The position numbers and the translations under genes were made by a program. Under the pieces are notes generated by a model. The model saw only the letters and a program-made list of their open reading frames with translations. It ran no database searches and had not been told where the DNA came from. From Lachnospiraceae bacterium UBA3633 (GTDB lineage Bacteria; Bacillota; Clostridia; Lachnospirales; Lachnospiraceae): a stretch of DNA of 64,000 nucleotides. The stretch covers positions 115,901-179,900 of the forward strand of contig DFKY01000010.1 of the NCBI GenBank assembly GCA_002374095.1, given 5' to 3'. Every line of letters begins with the position of its first letter. Positions within the stretch are counted from its first letter, which is position 1. This document shows, piece after piece, positions 23,585-32,710 of the stretch.

Positions 23585-25027
23585 ATGGAACGAAATTATT
23601 TAATAGTAGATATAGGCACAGGTAACTCAAGAGTTGCGCTTGTTACATCTTCTGGTAAAATAATTGATATGGATTCGTTTGAAAATGTATACTTAAGAGA
23701 TAATCTTTATGATGATGCTCAATACTTTGTCCCAGAAGATTGGAGAAAGAGAATATTTGATGGATGCAGAAAAGTTATAAATGCCCATAAGGATCTTAAG
23801 ATTTCTGGAATATCTGCATCTGGTGCAAGAGAAACTATTGTATGCTATGATGAAAATGGGAAAGATTTTTTGGGACTTCCAAATATTGATAATCGTGGTG
23901 CAAAGTGGATGGATGAGATCCCTGAAAAGTCATATGTATATGAAAAGACAGGTAGATGGTGTACTGAAGACTTCCCTGCAGCAAAACTTATGGGATATAG
24001 AAAGATGCATAAAGATGATTTTGCAAGAATCAAAAAGTTTACGAGTCTCTCTGAATGGGTTGGAGAGATGTTTACTGGGAATATTGTTATAGAACCATCT
24101 ATGGCTTGTGAAACTCAGCTTTATGATATAGACGATATGAAGTGGTCTGAAAAGATTGCAGGCTTTTTCAAGATTCCTTTAGATACTTGTCCAGAAGTAA
24201 AATGTGCAGGCGAAAGCATAGGAAAGATAAAAAAGAGTATAAGTGACGAATTTGGAATTGATAGTGATGCAGAGTTTATAATTGGAGGAGCAGATACACA
24301 ACTTGCTGCAAAGGCAATGAATGTGAAAGTTGGCGATATCTGTATAGTCTCTGGTACTACATCACCAGTTGTGACAATTCTTGACCATAAGTATTATGAT
24401 GAAAAAGAAAGATGTTGGACGGATTTGAATCTTGGTGGTAAGACTTATCAAGTAGAAACTAACCCAGGTGTCACAGGCAATAACTTCCAGAGATTTAAGA
24501 AAGTTATGTTCCCTAATACATCTTATCCTGAAATTGATGAGATACTCGCTAAGAAAACAGGTTTTGTCTGTACAGCTACTTTCTCATCACTTAATTTTAC
24601 ACAGAGAAAATCACTTAAAAAAGGTGGCTTCGTGATGAGAGCTCCATTCCCACAAAATATGGATATTGGAGATTTTGCACTTGCGGTACTTTCTGATGTC
24701 GCATGCTCAATCTATGTGCAGTATAATAATTTGAAAGAAATGATACCTAATTCAAATGATTATATTTTAGGTTGTGGTGGCGGATTTAAACAAAAATATC
24801 TCTGCCATGCTATAGCAGATCTCACTGGAAAAGAACTTAGGATGTATGAAGGTTTCGATCAAGCGACTGTTCTTGGGTGCGTAAAGCTTTGCAATGAATT
24901 CTTTGGTATAGACAATAGAGAAAGCACAAGCGAACCGCTCATCTATGAACCAGCTGGTAACCCTGATTCACTCATTGAGAGATATTTCCAGGAGTGGAGA
25001 GTAAATCGCAATATTTTAAATCCATAA
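23585..25027 (+). CDS. FGGY family carbohydrate kinase (LsrK/xylulokinase-like)
   Basis: A 480-residue kinase with ribosome site AAAGGA. The N-terminal phosphate loop is VDIGTGNSRVALV; the second domain has GGADTQLAAKAM, SGTTSPVV and the C-terminal adenine-site LGCGGGFKQKYLCHAIADLTGK. The block SASGARETIVCYDENG with NIDNRGAKWMDE resembles the autoinducer-2 kinase LsrK more than glycerol kinase. Followed by a class II aldolase, it fits a kinase-then-aldolase route in which the sugar or sugar-acid is phosphorylated and then cleaved. Confidence 0.88.
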   Translation: MERNYLIVDIGTGNSRVALVTSSGKIIDMDSFENVYLRDNLYDDAQYFVPEDWRKRIFDGCRKVINAHKDLKISGISASGARETIVCYDENGKDFLGLPNIDNRGAKWMDEIPEKSYVYEKTGRWCTEDFPAAKLMGYRKMHKDDFARIKKFTSLSEWVGEMFTGNIVIEPSMACETQLYDIDDMKWSEKIAGFFKIPLDTCPEVKCAGESIGKIKKSISDEFGIDSDAEFIIGGADTQLAAKAMNVKVGDICIVSGTTSPVVTILDHKYYDEKERCWTDLNLGGKTYQVETNPGVTGNNFQRFKKVMFPNTSYPEIDEILAKKTGFVCTATFSSLNFTQRKSLKKGGFVMRAPFPQNMDIGDFALAVLSDVACSIYVQYNNLKEMIPNSNDYILGCGGGFKQKYLCHAIADLTGKELRMYEGFDQATVLGCVKLCNEFFGIDNRESTSEPLIYEPAGNPDSLIERYFQEWRVNRNILNP

Positions 25028-25068
25028 TTAATTAATTTATAAAATGTTTTAGATGTAAAGGAGATATT

Positions 25069-25725
25069 ATGTACGAGAAAGAGAAAATTGAAATTGTAGA
25101 ATATGGTAAAAAATTGATTACTGATAGACTTACTACAGGAACAAGTGGCAACATAAGTATCTATGACCCAGAAAAGAAACTTATGCTTATAAGCCCATCT
25201 GGTATAGGATATTTTGATACAAAGCCAGAAGATATAGTTGTGATGGACCTTGATGGCAATGTAGTTGAAGGCGATAAGAAGCCATCATCAGAGCATGGAC
25301 TTCACGCTGCTATGTATAAGTCAAAGCCAAAAGCAAGAGCAACAGTTCATACTCACTCAATGTATTGCACAGTATTGTCTGTCCTTGGAGAGCCAATAAG
25401 AGCAGCTCACTATGTAGTTGCAGATGCTGGAGTGACATGTGTACCATGCGCAAAATATGAGACATATGGAACTATGGAGCTTGCAAATGCGGCTGTAAAA
25501 GCAATGGGAGAGTCTGATGCAGTATTACTTGCTAATCATGGTATGGTAGCAGTAGGCAAATCACTAAAAAGTGCATATGGACTTGCTGCAGGCATGGAGT
25601 ATTGTGCTGAAGTGTACTATAGGGCACTTTGCACCAATAAAACTCCAAATATCTTATCTGATGATGAGATGAGAAAAGTTATAGAAAAGTTTAAAGGATA
25701 TGGACAAGTAAAGACAAAAGCATAA
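25069..25725 (+). CDS. Class II aldolase (L-fuculose-phosphate aldolase family)
   Basis: A 218-residue zinc aldolase with ribosome site AAAGGAG. It shows GTSGNISIY (phosphate site), SSEHGLHAAMY with the catalytic Glu, TVHTHSMYCT with two zinc His, and LLANHGMVAVG with the third His. It would cleave a ketose-1-phosphate (or related compound) to dihydroxyacetone phosphate and a small aldehyde, which the iron alcohol dehydrogenase can reduce. It is the last gene of the locus. Confidence 0.92.
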   Translation: MYEKEKIEIVEYGKKLITDRLTTGTSGNISIYDPEKKLMLISPSGIGYFDTKPEDIVVMDLDGNVVEGDKKPSSEHGLHAAMYKSKPKARATVHTHSMYCTVLSVLGEPIRAAHYVVADAGVTCVPCAKYETYGTMELANAAVKAMGESDAVLLANHGMVAVGKSLKSAYGLAAGMEYCAEVYYRALCTNKTPNILSDDEMRKVIEKFKGYGQVKTKA

Positions 25726-25762
25726 TTTAAGAGCTTTTAGATAATATGATTTCATAATTATT

Positions 25763-25795
25763 ATAAGGGTGACAATTTGTCATCCTTATTTTTTT
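25763..25795 (+). terminator. Terminator after the aldolase gene
   Basis: ATAAGG-TGACA and TGTCA-CCTTAT form an 11-pair stem with two unpaired bases, followed by seven T. Confidence 0.85.
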
Positions 25796-25804
25796 GGTAA
25801 TCTT

Positions 25805-25832
25805 TTGAAAAATAGATAGAGTATGGTATAAT
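25805..25832 (+). promoter_or_regulatory. Promoter of the SpoIIE-type phosphatase gene (short leader)
   Basis: TTGAAA (25805-25810), a 16-base spacer and an extended -10 TGGTATAAT (TATAAT at 25827-25832). The start should be near 25839, only about three bases before the ATG. Confidence 0.75.
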
Positions 25833-25841
25833 AGATTTGTT

Positions 25842-27323
25842 ATGAAAAGACTATTCAAAAGACAAAGAGTACAAGAAGATAATCAAATAAGCATGGAAGA
25901 AGTCAAGAAACTTTTTCAAGATAATGAGACTGAGTCTAATATCTTGATAGCAAAAATTGATCTAATTTTTGCTGTACTTATGTTTGCCTATTTAATGCTA
26001 CTTACTTTTGGATTTTTTGGAAAAGAGAATTTTCGATTTTCGCAGATTCCTATACTCTCATTTGTTGTTTTAGTTAATTTAATCAATAGTATTATAACGT
26101 TTAGATTAAAAGGTAATGGTGAACATCTAAAATATTTAAGTTTATTTTCTTTGTCACTAAGTATCTCGCTTTGCAATTTGCTTTTTTCATATGTTGTAAT
26201 AATTATCATTATACTTCCTGTAGTTCTTTCATCAAGATACTTTTTGAAATGGTTTACGAGAATTGTTGCTACTGTGTCAGGACTCTTATGGATTATAAGT
26301 ACATATATTGGAGAATATTTTAATTTTGCTTGGGTTGATTTGAATTATTATGAATTGCCAGTAGGGACTATAATTAAAGTTATACCACCGGATTTATATG
26401 CATCTATTACTGCAAATGGCATAGATCTTGAATCAAGACTGAGCAATATGTCAAATAGAGTTATTATCAATCTTTCATTTTTTATAATAGTATCTATAAT
26501 AAGCGTTGGCCTTGCTGAGTGTGGACGAAGACTTATTTATCGTATGGCGAGAGAGCGGATAGACAAGATGCGACTATCTACAGAACTAAATATAGCATCT
26601 AAGATTCAGCTTGATATGCTTCCAAATAGTTATGCATTGAAGCCAATCAAGTCAGAATTTGATTTATCTGCTTCAATGTCTCCTGCAAAAGAGGTCGGCG
26701 GAGACTTTTATGACTTCTTTTATGTTGGTGAAAACCATATAGCACTTGTTATGGCTGATGTATCTGGCAAAGGTATCCCGGCAGCACTTTTTATGGCAAC
26801 AGCAAAAACTGTCATTAAAAGTATAACGTTAAATAGTAAATCGTTATCTACATCTAAAATTTTAAGTAGAGCCAATAATACACTTTGCGAAGGTAATGAA
26901 GAAAGTTTTTTTGTGACTGTATGGATGGCTATAATAGATGTAAGAGATGGACGAGGAATTGCGACTAATGCGGGCCATGAAAATCCAATACTAAGAAGAA
27001 GTGGCAAAGAATTTGAACTTGTAAAGTATAAACATTCTATGGCACTTGGTGTATTTGCTGATGTTACTTTTGAAGAGCATGAATTCAAACTAGAAAAAGG
27101 TGATGCATTAATCGTCTATACTGATGGTGTGCCTGAAGCTATTAATAAAGAAAATGAGCAATTTGGCGAAGAAAGGATGATAGAATCGCTAAATTTATCT
27201 GCTTCTAAAAATAATACTACACAAAATACTATAGAGAACCTGAAAGCCGCAACTGTGAAATTTGCTGATGGGGCAGAGCAGTCAGATGATATAACCATAC
27301 TTTGTTATGAACAGAAGGCTTAA
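25842..27323 (+). CDS. Membrane-anchored PP2C/SpoIIE-type serine phosphatase
   Basis: A 493-residue protein. After a short charged start come about six hydrophobic segments (residues ~40-230), a coiled linker (RERIDKMRLSTELNIASKIQLDMLP) and a SpoIIE domain. Metal-binding motifs are GGDFYDFF, MADVSGKGIPAALFMA and the C-terminal QSDDITIL. This is the RsbU type of output used in stress and sporulation regulation, which dephosphorylates anti-anti-sigma factors. No partner STAS or anti-sigma gene is adjacent. The start lacks a ribosome site, and the promoter puts the transcript start almost on the ATG. Confidence 0.88.
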   Translation: MKRLFKRQRVQEDNQISMEEVKKLFQDNETESNILIAKIDLIFAVLMFAYLMLLTFGFFGKENFRFSQIPILSFVVLVNLINSIITFRLKGNGEHLKYLSLFSLSLSISLCNLLFSYVVIIIIILPVVLSSRYFLKWFTRIVATVSGLLWIISTYIGEYFNFAWVDLNYYELPVGTIIKVIPPDLYASITANGIDLESRLSNMSNRVIINLSFFIIVSIISVGLAECGRRLIYRMARERIDKMRLSTELNIASKIQLDMLPNSYALKPIKSEFDLSASMSPAKEVGGDFYDFFYVGENHIALVMADVSGKGIPAALFMATAKTVIKSITLNSKSLSTSKILSRANNTLCEGNEESFFVTVWMAIIDVRDGRGIATNAGHENPILRRSGKEFELVKYKHSMALGVFADVTFEEHEFKLEKGDALIVYTDGVPEAINKENEQFGEERMIESLNLSASKNNTTQNTIENLKAATVKFADGAEQSDDITILCYEQKA

Positions 27324-27330
27324 ATGGCTC

Positions 27331-27359
27331 TTGACTTGATAGTATAAAAGTGATATATT
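27331..27359 (+). promoter_or_regulatory. Promoter of rpmE
   Basis: TTGACT (27331-27336), 17 bases, TATATT (27354-27359), six bases after the stop of the phosphatase gene. Confidence 0.75.
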
Positions 27360-27374
27360 TATAAGGCTAAAAAT

Positions 27375-27393
27375 TTATGGTCGGAAACCATAA
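27375..27393 (+). promoter_or_regulatory. Hairpin in the rpmE leader, possible L31 leader element
   Basis: TTATGGT and ACCATAA form a seven-pair stem around CGGAA, 14 bases before the rpmE ATG and just ahead of the ribosome site. Leaders of L31 genes in Firmicutes are known to carry autoregulatory structures; this one is small, and its identity is a guess. Confidence 0.4.
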
Positions 27394-27407
27394 GAAAGAG
27401 GTGAATT

Positions 27408-27611
27408 ATGGCAAAAGCTGGTATACATCCAAAATATCAAGAGTGTAAGGTGACATGCAACTGTGGCAATGAATTTACTACAAGAAGCACTAAACCAAGT
27501 ATACACGTAGAAATTTGTTCAAAGTGTCATCCATTCTACACAGGACAACAGAAAGCTACAGCAGCACGTGGTAGAATAGAGAGATTCAATAAGAAGTTTG
27601 GATTGAGTTAA
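27408..27611 (+). CDS. rpmE: 50S ribosomal protein L31
   Basis: A 67-residue protein with the L31 pattern: IHPKYQECKVTC, FTTRSTK, and HVEICSKCHPFYTGQQK. It keeps Cys pairs (CNCG and CSKC), so it is the zinc-binding form. It has a dedicated promoter, ribosome site AGAGGTG and terminator. Confidence 0.96.
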   Translation: MAKAGIHPKYQECKVTCNCGNEFTTRSTKPSIHVEICSKCHPFYTGQQKATAARGRIERFNKKFGLS

Positions 27612-27618
27612 TAAAAAT

Positions 27619-27649
27619 AAGGGCGAGTGTAAACCGCCCTTAATTTTTT
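27619..27649 (+). terminator. Terminator after rpmE
   Basis: AAGGGCG and CGCCCTT form a seven-pair stem, followed by AATTTTTT. The next start codon is only seven bases beyond the T-run. Confidence 0.85.
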
Positions 27650-27656
27650 ATTGTGT

Positions 27657-28616
27657 ATGAGAAAAAATTGTAAAAAAATTTATAGTGGCATAGGTGGTCA
27701 AGCTGTCCTTGAAGGCATCATGATGAAAAATAAATCAGAGTATGCAGTGGCAGTTAGAAAACCGGATGGGGAAATTGTAGTAAAAAAAGATACCTATACG
27801 ATGCTACAAGAGAAGTATAAAATATTATCTATCCCTTTTGTCAGGGGGATATTTTCTATGGTTGATTCGTTAATTCTTGGGACAAAAACACTTGAATACT
27901 CTGCATCATTTATTGATGATGTAGAAAGCGAAAGTGAGAGTAAGATTGATAAGTGGTTAAATGATCATCTAAATGAAAAGACCATGGGGATAGTAATGGG
28001 CATCACTACAGTAATAAGCGTATTTGTTGCACTATTTGTTTTTGCTGCAGTTCCAGCAGGCATAGGTTCTTTAATTAAAAAGATATTTAGTATAAAAGGT
28101 AATTTTTTGATAGCATTTGTAGAAGGTATCACGCGTATATTTATTTTCATAGTCTATATAAAACTTATCTCAAGGATGGATGAGATAAAAAGGACTTTTG
28201 AATATCATGGATCAGAACATAAATGCATAAACTGTATAGAAAATGGATGGGACTTAAATGTAGAGAATGTCATGAAGGCAAGTAAAGAACATAAAAGATG
28301 TGGGACATCATTTCTTGTATATGTGATGATGATATCTATATTCTTATTTATGTTTATTAATCCGCCAACACTTAAACTTAAATTTTTATCAAGGGTAATA
28401 CTTATACCAGTTGTGGCAGGGATTTCTTATGAAGTACTTCGACTTATGGGCAGATTTGACAATAAACTTGTAGACATAATCTCAAGACCTGGTATGTGGA
28501 TGCAAGGGCTTACCACACATGAACCAGATGAAAAAGAAGTGGAAGTAGCTATAAAAGCTGTTGAGGCAGTATTTGATTGGAAAAAGTTTAAGCGTGAAAA
28601 CTTTGGGGTTACATAG
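27657..28616 (+). CDS. DUF1385 family membrane protein (YqhQ-like)
   Basis: The ATG at 27657 is preferred to a TTG six bases earlier; neither has a ribosome site, and both follow the rpmE terminator directly. The 319-residue product starts with the family block YSGIGGQAVLEGIMMKNKSEYAVAVR and contains YHGSEHKCINCIENG. It has five or six hydrophobic segments. YqhQ-like proteins are common in Firmicutes; the function is unknown. In many clostridia the gene precedes prmC and prfA, as here. Confidence 0.88.
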   Translation: MRKNCKKIYSGIGGQAVLEGIMMKNKSEYAVAVRKPDGEIVVKKDTYTMLQEKYKILSIPFVRGIFSMVDSLILGTKTLEYSASFIDDVESESESKIDKWLNDHLNEKTMGIVMGITTVISVFVALFVFAAVPAGIGSLIKKIFSIKGNFLIAFVEGITRIFIFIVYIKLISRMDEIKRTFEYHGSEHKCINCIENGWDLNVENVMKASKEHKRCGTSFLVYVMMISIFLFMFINPPTLKLKFLSRVILIPVVAGISYEVLRLMGRFDNKLVDIISRPGMWMQGLTTHEPDEKEVEVAIKAVEAVFDWKKFKRENFGVT

Positions 28617-28619
28617 TCT

Positions 28620-29186
28620 ATGAATGTCTACGATTTTGATGGAACCATATATAAAGATGATTCTACAAGGGATTTTTATTATTTTTTACTTAAAAACTAT
28701 ACGAGAGTCATAAAGTATCTTCCGAGTTTTATTCTTGATGCTATAAAATATAAACTGGATGTGGTTACAAAAACTCATATGAAGGAGACATTTTATCGGT
28801 TTTTAAATAGCTTTGGTGATGGAGAGATAGAAACTATAGTAGAAAGATTTTGGGACACACACAGAAAAAAGATTTATGACTGGTATTATAAAGTAAAAAA
28901 ACTTGATGATGTAATTATAAGCGCAAGCCCAAGATACATACTTGAACCTATATGCAAAGAACTTAATGTACACCTTATATGTTCTGAAGTTGATGTGCGA
29001 AATGGCAATTATATAGGTGAAAATTGTTATGGAGAAGAGAAAGTAAGAAGATTTTATAAAGAATACCCGGATGGAGTTATAGATGAATTTTACTCTGATT
29101 CGAAATCGGATGAACCTCTTGCGAAGATCTCAAAAACTCCACATATAGTTGACAAAAATGGAAATATAAAAGATTGGAAATTTTGA
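28620..29186 (+). CDS. HAD-IB family phosphatase
   Basis: A 188-residue protein starting MNVYDFDGTIYKDDST: the HAD nucleophile motif DxDGT is at residues 5-9. Motif II is IISASPRY, and motif III lies in VIDEFYSDSKSDEPLAK. It resembles phosphoserine-phosphatase-like enzymes of the HAD-IB subfamily. The substrate is unknown. It starts three bases after the YqhQ gene and is probably co-translated. Confidence 0.85.
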   Translation: MNVYDFDGTIYKDDSTRDFYYFLLKNYTRVIKYLPSFILDAIKYKLDVVTKTHMKETFYRFLNSFGDGEIETIVERFWDTHRKKIYDWYYKVKKLDDVIISASPRYILEPICKELNVHLICSEVDVRNGNYIGENCYGEEKVRRFYKEYPDGVIDEFYSDSKSDEPLAKISKTPHIVDKNGNIKDWKF

Positions 29187-29204
29187 TATTGGGATATAGG
29201 AAAG

Positions 29205-30113
29205 ATGAAACTTAGAGATATTTTAAATGAAGGAAAAGAAATACTTGAAAAATGTAAAATAGAAGATGGAAAACATGATGCTGAAAGTATCTTACTTAAC
29301 CTTCTTGATATAGATATGGCAAGCTTTCTCAATATGTGTGATGATGAACTTGAAGATAGATATGACAAAAGATCTATCAGTAAACTTATTACAGACTTTG
29401 ATGATATGATAGAAGCAAGAAGCAAACATTTTCCACTTCAATACATACTTGGAGAGACATATTTTTGTGGGATGAGATTTCTTGTAAATGATAATGTACT
29501 TATACCAAGGCAGGATACAGAAGTGCTTGTAGAAAAGGTGCTATATGATAATCCTGATAAAAACAAATATATACTTGATATGTGTACTGGGTCAGGATGC
29601 ATAGCAATATCATTATCAAATCTTGGTGGATATAAAGTAATAGTTGGGACTGATATATCTGATGATGCTATAAGAGTGGCAAGTAATAATGCAAGAGATC
29701 TAGTATCTGATCCGGATTTTGAGGATGAGATGCTAAAGAAAATTTATTTTTTACAAAGCGACCTTTTTGACAACTTTGGCAAGATTAAAGATGAACTTGG
29801 GATTGCAAAGTTTGATATAATCACTGCCAATCCGCCATACATAAGGAGAAAAGATATAAAAACTTTGCAAGATGAAATAAAGAAATTTGAGCCAATGATT
29901 GCTCTTGATGGAGATGAAGATGGACTTAAGTTTTATAGAGAGATAGCCGATGAAGCATATAATTATCTTGCGAGTGATGGAAAAATATACCTTGAGATAG
30001 GGTATGATCAAGCGAAAGATGTCAAAGAGATTTTTTCAAAAAAAGGTTATACCCATATAGAGACAGTAAAAGATTTGGGAGGAAATGATAGAGTTATTAT
30101 ATTTAAGTATTGA
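29205..30113 (+). CDS. prmC: Peptide chain release factor N5-glutamine methyltransferase
   Basis: A 302-residue methyltransferase with the catalytic NPPY (ITANPPYIRRKDI) and the AdoMet loop ILDMCTGSGCIAISL. It methylates the Gln of the GGQ motif in release factors; RF1 is encoded 30 bases downstream. The start has ribosome site TAGGAAAG. Confidence 0.93.
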   Translation: MKLRDILNEGKEILEKCKIEDGKHDAESILLNLLDIDMASFLNMCDDELEDRYDKRSISKLITDFDDMIEARSKHFPLQYILGETYFCGMRFLVNDNVLIPRQDTEVLVEKVLYDNPDKNKYILDMCTGSGCIAISLSNLGGYKVIVGTDISDDAIRVASNNARDLVSDPDFEDEMLKKIYFLQSDLFDNFGKIKDELGIAKFDIITANPPYIRRKDIKTLQDEIKKFEPMIALDGDEDGLKFYREIADEAYNYLASDGKIYLEIGYDQAKDVKEIFSKKGYTHIETVKDLGGNDRVIIFKY

Positions 30114-30143
30114 TTTTATGATATAATAATTCTTGTATATTTT

Positions 30144-31220
30144 ATGGCAAGTAGTAAATTAACAAGTTTATACAAACATTATGAAGAGATAATGCAAGAG
30201 CTTAGCTCTGATGTAGTGGCTCGCGATATTGATAGATATACGCGACTCATGAAAGAACAAAATGAGCTTATGCCGATAATCAATGCTTATAAAGCTTATA
30301 TGGCTGCGGAAAAGCTTGAGGCGGATTCTCTCAATATCATAAATAGCGAATCAGACGAAGAGATACTTGCTATGGCAAGAGAGGATCTTGCTAATGCAAA
30401 AAAGGAAAAAGAGAGACTTGACAATGAGATAAAGATACTTCTTATACCAAAAGATCCTATGGATGATAAAAATATAATCGTTGAGATAAGACAAGGAGCT
30501 GGTGGTGATGAGGCTGCACTTTTTGCAGCTGAAATATATAGGATGTATATGGGATATATTGATAGCATGGGCTGGAAAGCAGAGCTTATGTCCGTAAGCG
30601 AAAATGGTCTTGGCGGATTTAAGGAAGTTATATTTATGGTCAAAGGTCAAGGAGCTTACTCTAAGTTTAAATACGAGTCAGGTGTCCATAGAGTGCAGAG
30701 AGTACCTGTCACAGAGAGCAGCGGACGAATCCACACTTCAACTATCACTGTTGCTGTTATGCCAGAAGTTGATGAAGTAGATGTAGAAATTAATCCTGCA
30801 GATGTCGAGATGGAAGTGTATAGGTCAAGTGGAGCTGGTGGACAACATATCAATAAGACATCATCAGCAGTTAGACTAATCCATAAACCTACAGGTATAG
30901 TTGTGGCATGCCAAGAAGAAAGATCACAATTTCAAAATCGTGACAAAGCTATGGCTATGCTTCGCGCTAAACTTTATGATATAGAACAAGAAAAGCAACA
31001 TAGTAAATATGCAAGTGATAAAAAAAGTCAGATAGGTACAGGCGATAGGTCAGAGAAGATAAGAACTTATAATTTTCCACAAGGGCGTGTCACTGATCAT
31101 AGGATAGGATTAAGTCTTTATAATATTGACGACATTATGAAAGGTAATATCAATGAATTAATAGAGACAATCATTGCTGAAGATAGAGCACTAAAACTAT
31201 CTGCGATGGAAAAGGAGTAA
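30144..31220 (+). CDS. prfA: Peptide chain release factor 1
   Basis: A 358-residue RF1. The stop-codon-reading PxT motif is present as RVPVTESSGRIHTS, and the GGQ peptide-release motif is at residues 232-234 (GAGGQHINK). A TATAAT (30122-30127) stands 16 bases before the ATG, and no Shine-Dalgarno is seen. The gene may therefore also be transcribed separately from prmC with a leader of about ten bases. Confidence 0.95.
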   Translation: MASSKLTSLYKHYEEIMQELSSDVVARDIDRYTRLMKEQNELMPIINAYKAYMAAEKLEADSLNIINSESDEEILAMAREDLANAKKEKERLDNEIKILLIPKDPMDDKNIIVEIRQGAGGDEAALFAAEIYRMYMGYIDSMGWKAELMSVSENGLGGFKEVIFMVKGQGAYSKFKYESGVHRVQRVPVTESSGRIHTSTITVAVMPEVDEVDVEINPADVEMEVYRSSGAGGQHINKTSSAVRLIHKPTGIVVACQEERSQFQNRDKAMAMLRAKLYDIEQEKQHSKYASDKKSQIGTGDRSEKIRTYNFPQGRVTDHRIGLSLYNIDDIMKGNINELIETIIAEDRALKLSAMEKE

Positions 31221-31222
31221 AT

Positions 31223-32557
31223 ATGTCATACGTAAATGAAGTCTATGAAAAGGTTTTAAGAGAAAACCCTGGTGAACCAGAGTTTCACCAAGCTGTAAAA
31301 GAAGTATTTACAACTATTGAACCAGCTGTAACGAAAAATGAAAAGCTTTATAAAGATGCAGGTCTACTTGAGAGGATTGTTGAGCCAGAGAGAATAATTA
31401 GTTTTAGAGTTCCTTGGACTGATGACAGTGGCAAAGTTCAAGTCAATAAAGGTTATAGGATACAATTTAACTCTGCTATAGGTCCATATAAAGGCGGCAT
31501 ACGTCTTCACCCAAGTGTAAATCAAGGAATACTTAAGTTCCTTGGATTTGAGCAGATATTTAAAAATTCTCTTACTGGTCTTCCTATGGGTGGTGCCAAA
31601 GGTGGATCTAACTTTGACCCAAAAGGAAAATCTGATAATGAAGTTATGAGATTTTGCCAAAGTTTTATGAGTGAATTATATAGATACATTGGTAAAGATA
31701 CTGATGTACCTGCTGGTGATATAGGAACTGGCGCAAGAGAGATAGGATATTTCTTTGGAGAGTATAAAAAACTTACTGGACTTTATGAAGGAGTTCTGAC
31801 AGGTAAAGGTCTAACTTATGGAGGGTCTCTTACAAGGACAGAAGCGACTGGTTTTGGTGTTGTATATATGGCTGATGAGATATTAAAAGGAGTGAATGAC
31901 AGTCTTGCTGGAAAAATTGTAGCAGTGAGTGGATCTGGAAATGTCGCAATATATGCGGTAAAGAAATTTGAAGAACTTGGTGCTAAAGTTGTGACAATGT
32001 CTGATTCAAATGGATATATATATGATTCAAATGGTATCAATGTAGATGTAGTAAAAGAAATTAAAGAAGTAAGACGCGGCCGTATAAAAGAATATGTAGA
32101 CCAAGTAAAGACAGCAAAGTACATAGAAGGAAAGAGACCTTGGGGCGAAAAAGCTGACATAGCTGCACCTTGCGCTACTCAAAATGAGATGAATGGTGAC
32201 GAAGCGAAAACTCTTGTTTCAAATGGAGTAAAGCTTGTGGTTGAGGGTGCCAATATGCCGCTTGATCTTAATGCTATAAAAGTTATGCAAGATGCGGGAG
32301 TTCTCTACATGCCAGGTAAAGCTGCAAATGCTGGTGGAGTATCAGTATCAGGGCTTGAAATGTCTCAAAATTCTATAAGACTATCTTGGACATTTGAAGA
32401 AGTGGACAACAGACTAAAAGACATAATGAAAAATATATATAGACAGGTTACTGAGACAGCAAGCGAATATGGCAATAAAAATGACTTTGTGATGGGAGCT
32501 AATATAGCAGGCTTTAAGAAAGTTGCAACTGCCATGCTTGCACAAGGTATATGCTAA
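31223..32557 (+). CDS. gdhA: NADP-type glutamate dehydrogenase
   Basis: A 444-residue hexameric-type enzyme. Substrate-site blocks are YKGGIRLHPSVNQGILKFLGFEQIFKNSL and PMGGAKGGSNFDPKGKSD (catalytic Lys), PAGDIGTGAREIGY, then the dinucleotide fold VAVSGSGNVAIYAV. It assimilates ammonia onto 2-oxoglutarate, or releases it. It begins three bases after prfA and is closed by a terminator. Confidence 0.95.
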   Translation: MSYVNEVYEKVLRENPGEPEFHQAVKEVFTTIEPAVTKNEKLYKDAGLLERIVEPERIISFRVPWTDDSGKVQVNKGYRIQFNSAIGPYKGGIRLHPSVNQGILKFLGFEQIFKNSLTGLPMGGAKGGSNFDPKGKSDNEVMRFCQSFMSELYRYIGKDTDVPAGDIGTGAREIGYFFGEYKKLTGLYEGVLTGKGLTYGGSLTRTEATGFGVVYMADEILKGVNDSLAGKIVAVSGSGNVAIYAVKKFEELGAKVVTMSDSNGYIYDSNGINVDVVKEIKEVRRGRIKEYVDQVKTAKYIEGKRPWGEKADIAAPCATQNEMNGDEAKTLVSNGVKLVVEGANMPLDLNAIKVMQDAGVLYMPGKAANAGGVSVSGLEMSQNSIRLSWTFEEVDNRLKDIMKNIYRQVTETASEYGNKNDFVMGANIAGFKKVATAMLAQGIC

Positions 32558-32584
32558 AGGCTATTTTAGAGATAATCATTAGAG

Positions 32585-32610
32585 TGACCACTTTGGTGGT
32601 CATTTTTATT
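32585..32610 (+). terminator. Terminator after gdhA
   Basis: TGACCAC and GTGGTCA form a seven-pair stem with loop TTTG, followed by TTTTTATTTT. Confidence 0.88.
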
Positions 32611-32665
32611 TTAAAAAAAGTAACATTTTTACAGATTTTATGTGAGTTTTGCCACTTTCTATAGC

Positions 32666-32694
32666 TTGTAAAATTGCTATAAATAGTATATAAT
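32666..32694 (+). promoter_or_regulatory. Promoter of the surface-protein/clpC/radA/TolQ-like operon
   Basis: TTGTAA (32666-32671), 17 bases, TATAAT (32689-32694). Transcription should start near 32701. The first in-frame ATG is at 32711, so the leader is at most about ten bases and has no Shine-Dalgarno. Confidence 0.7.
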
Positions 32695-32710
32695 TATAGC
32701 ATTGAATAAA

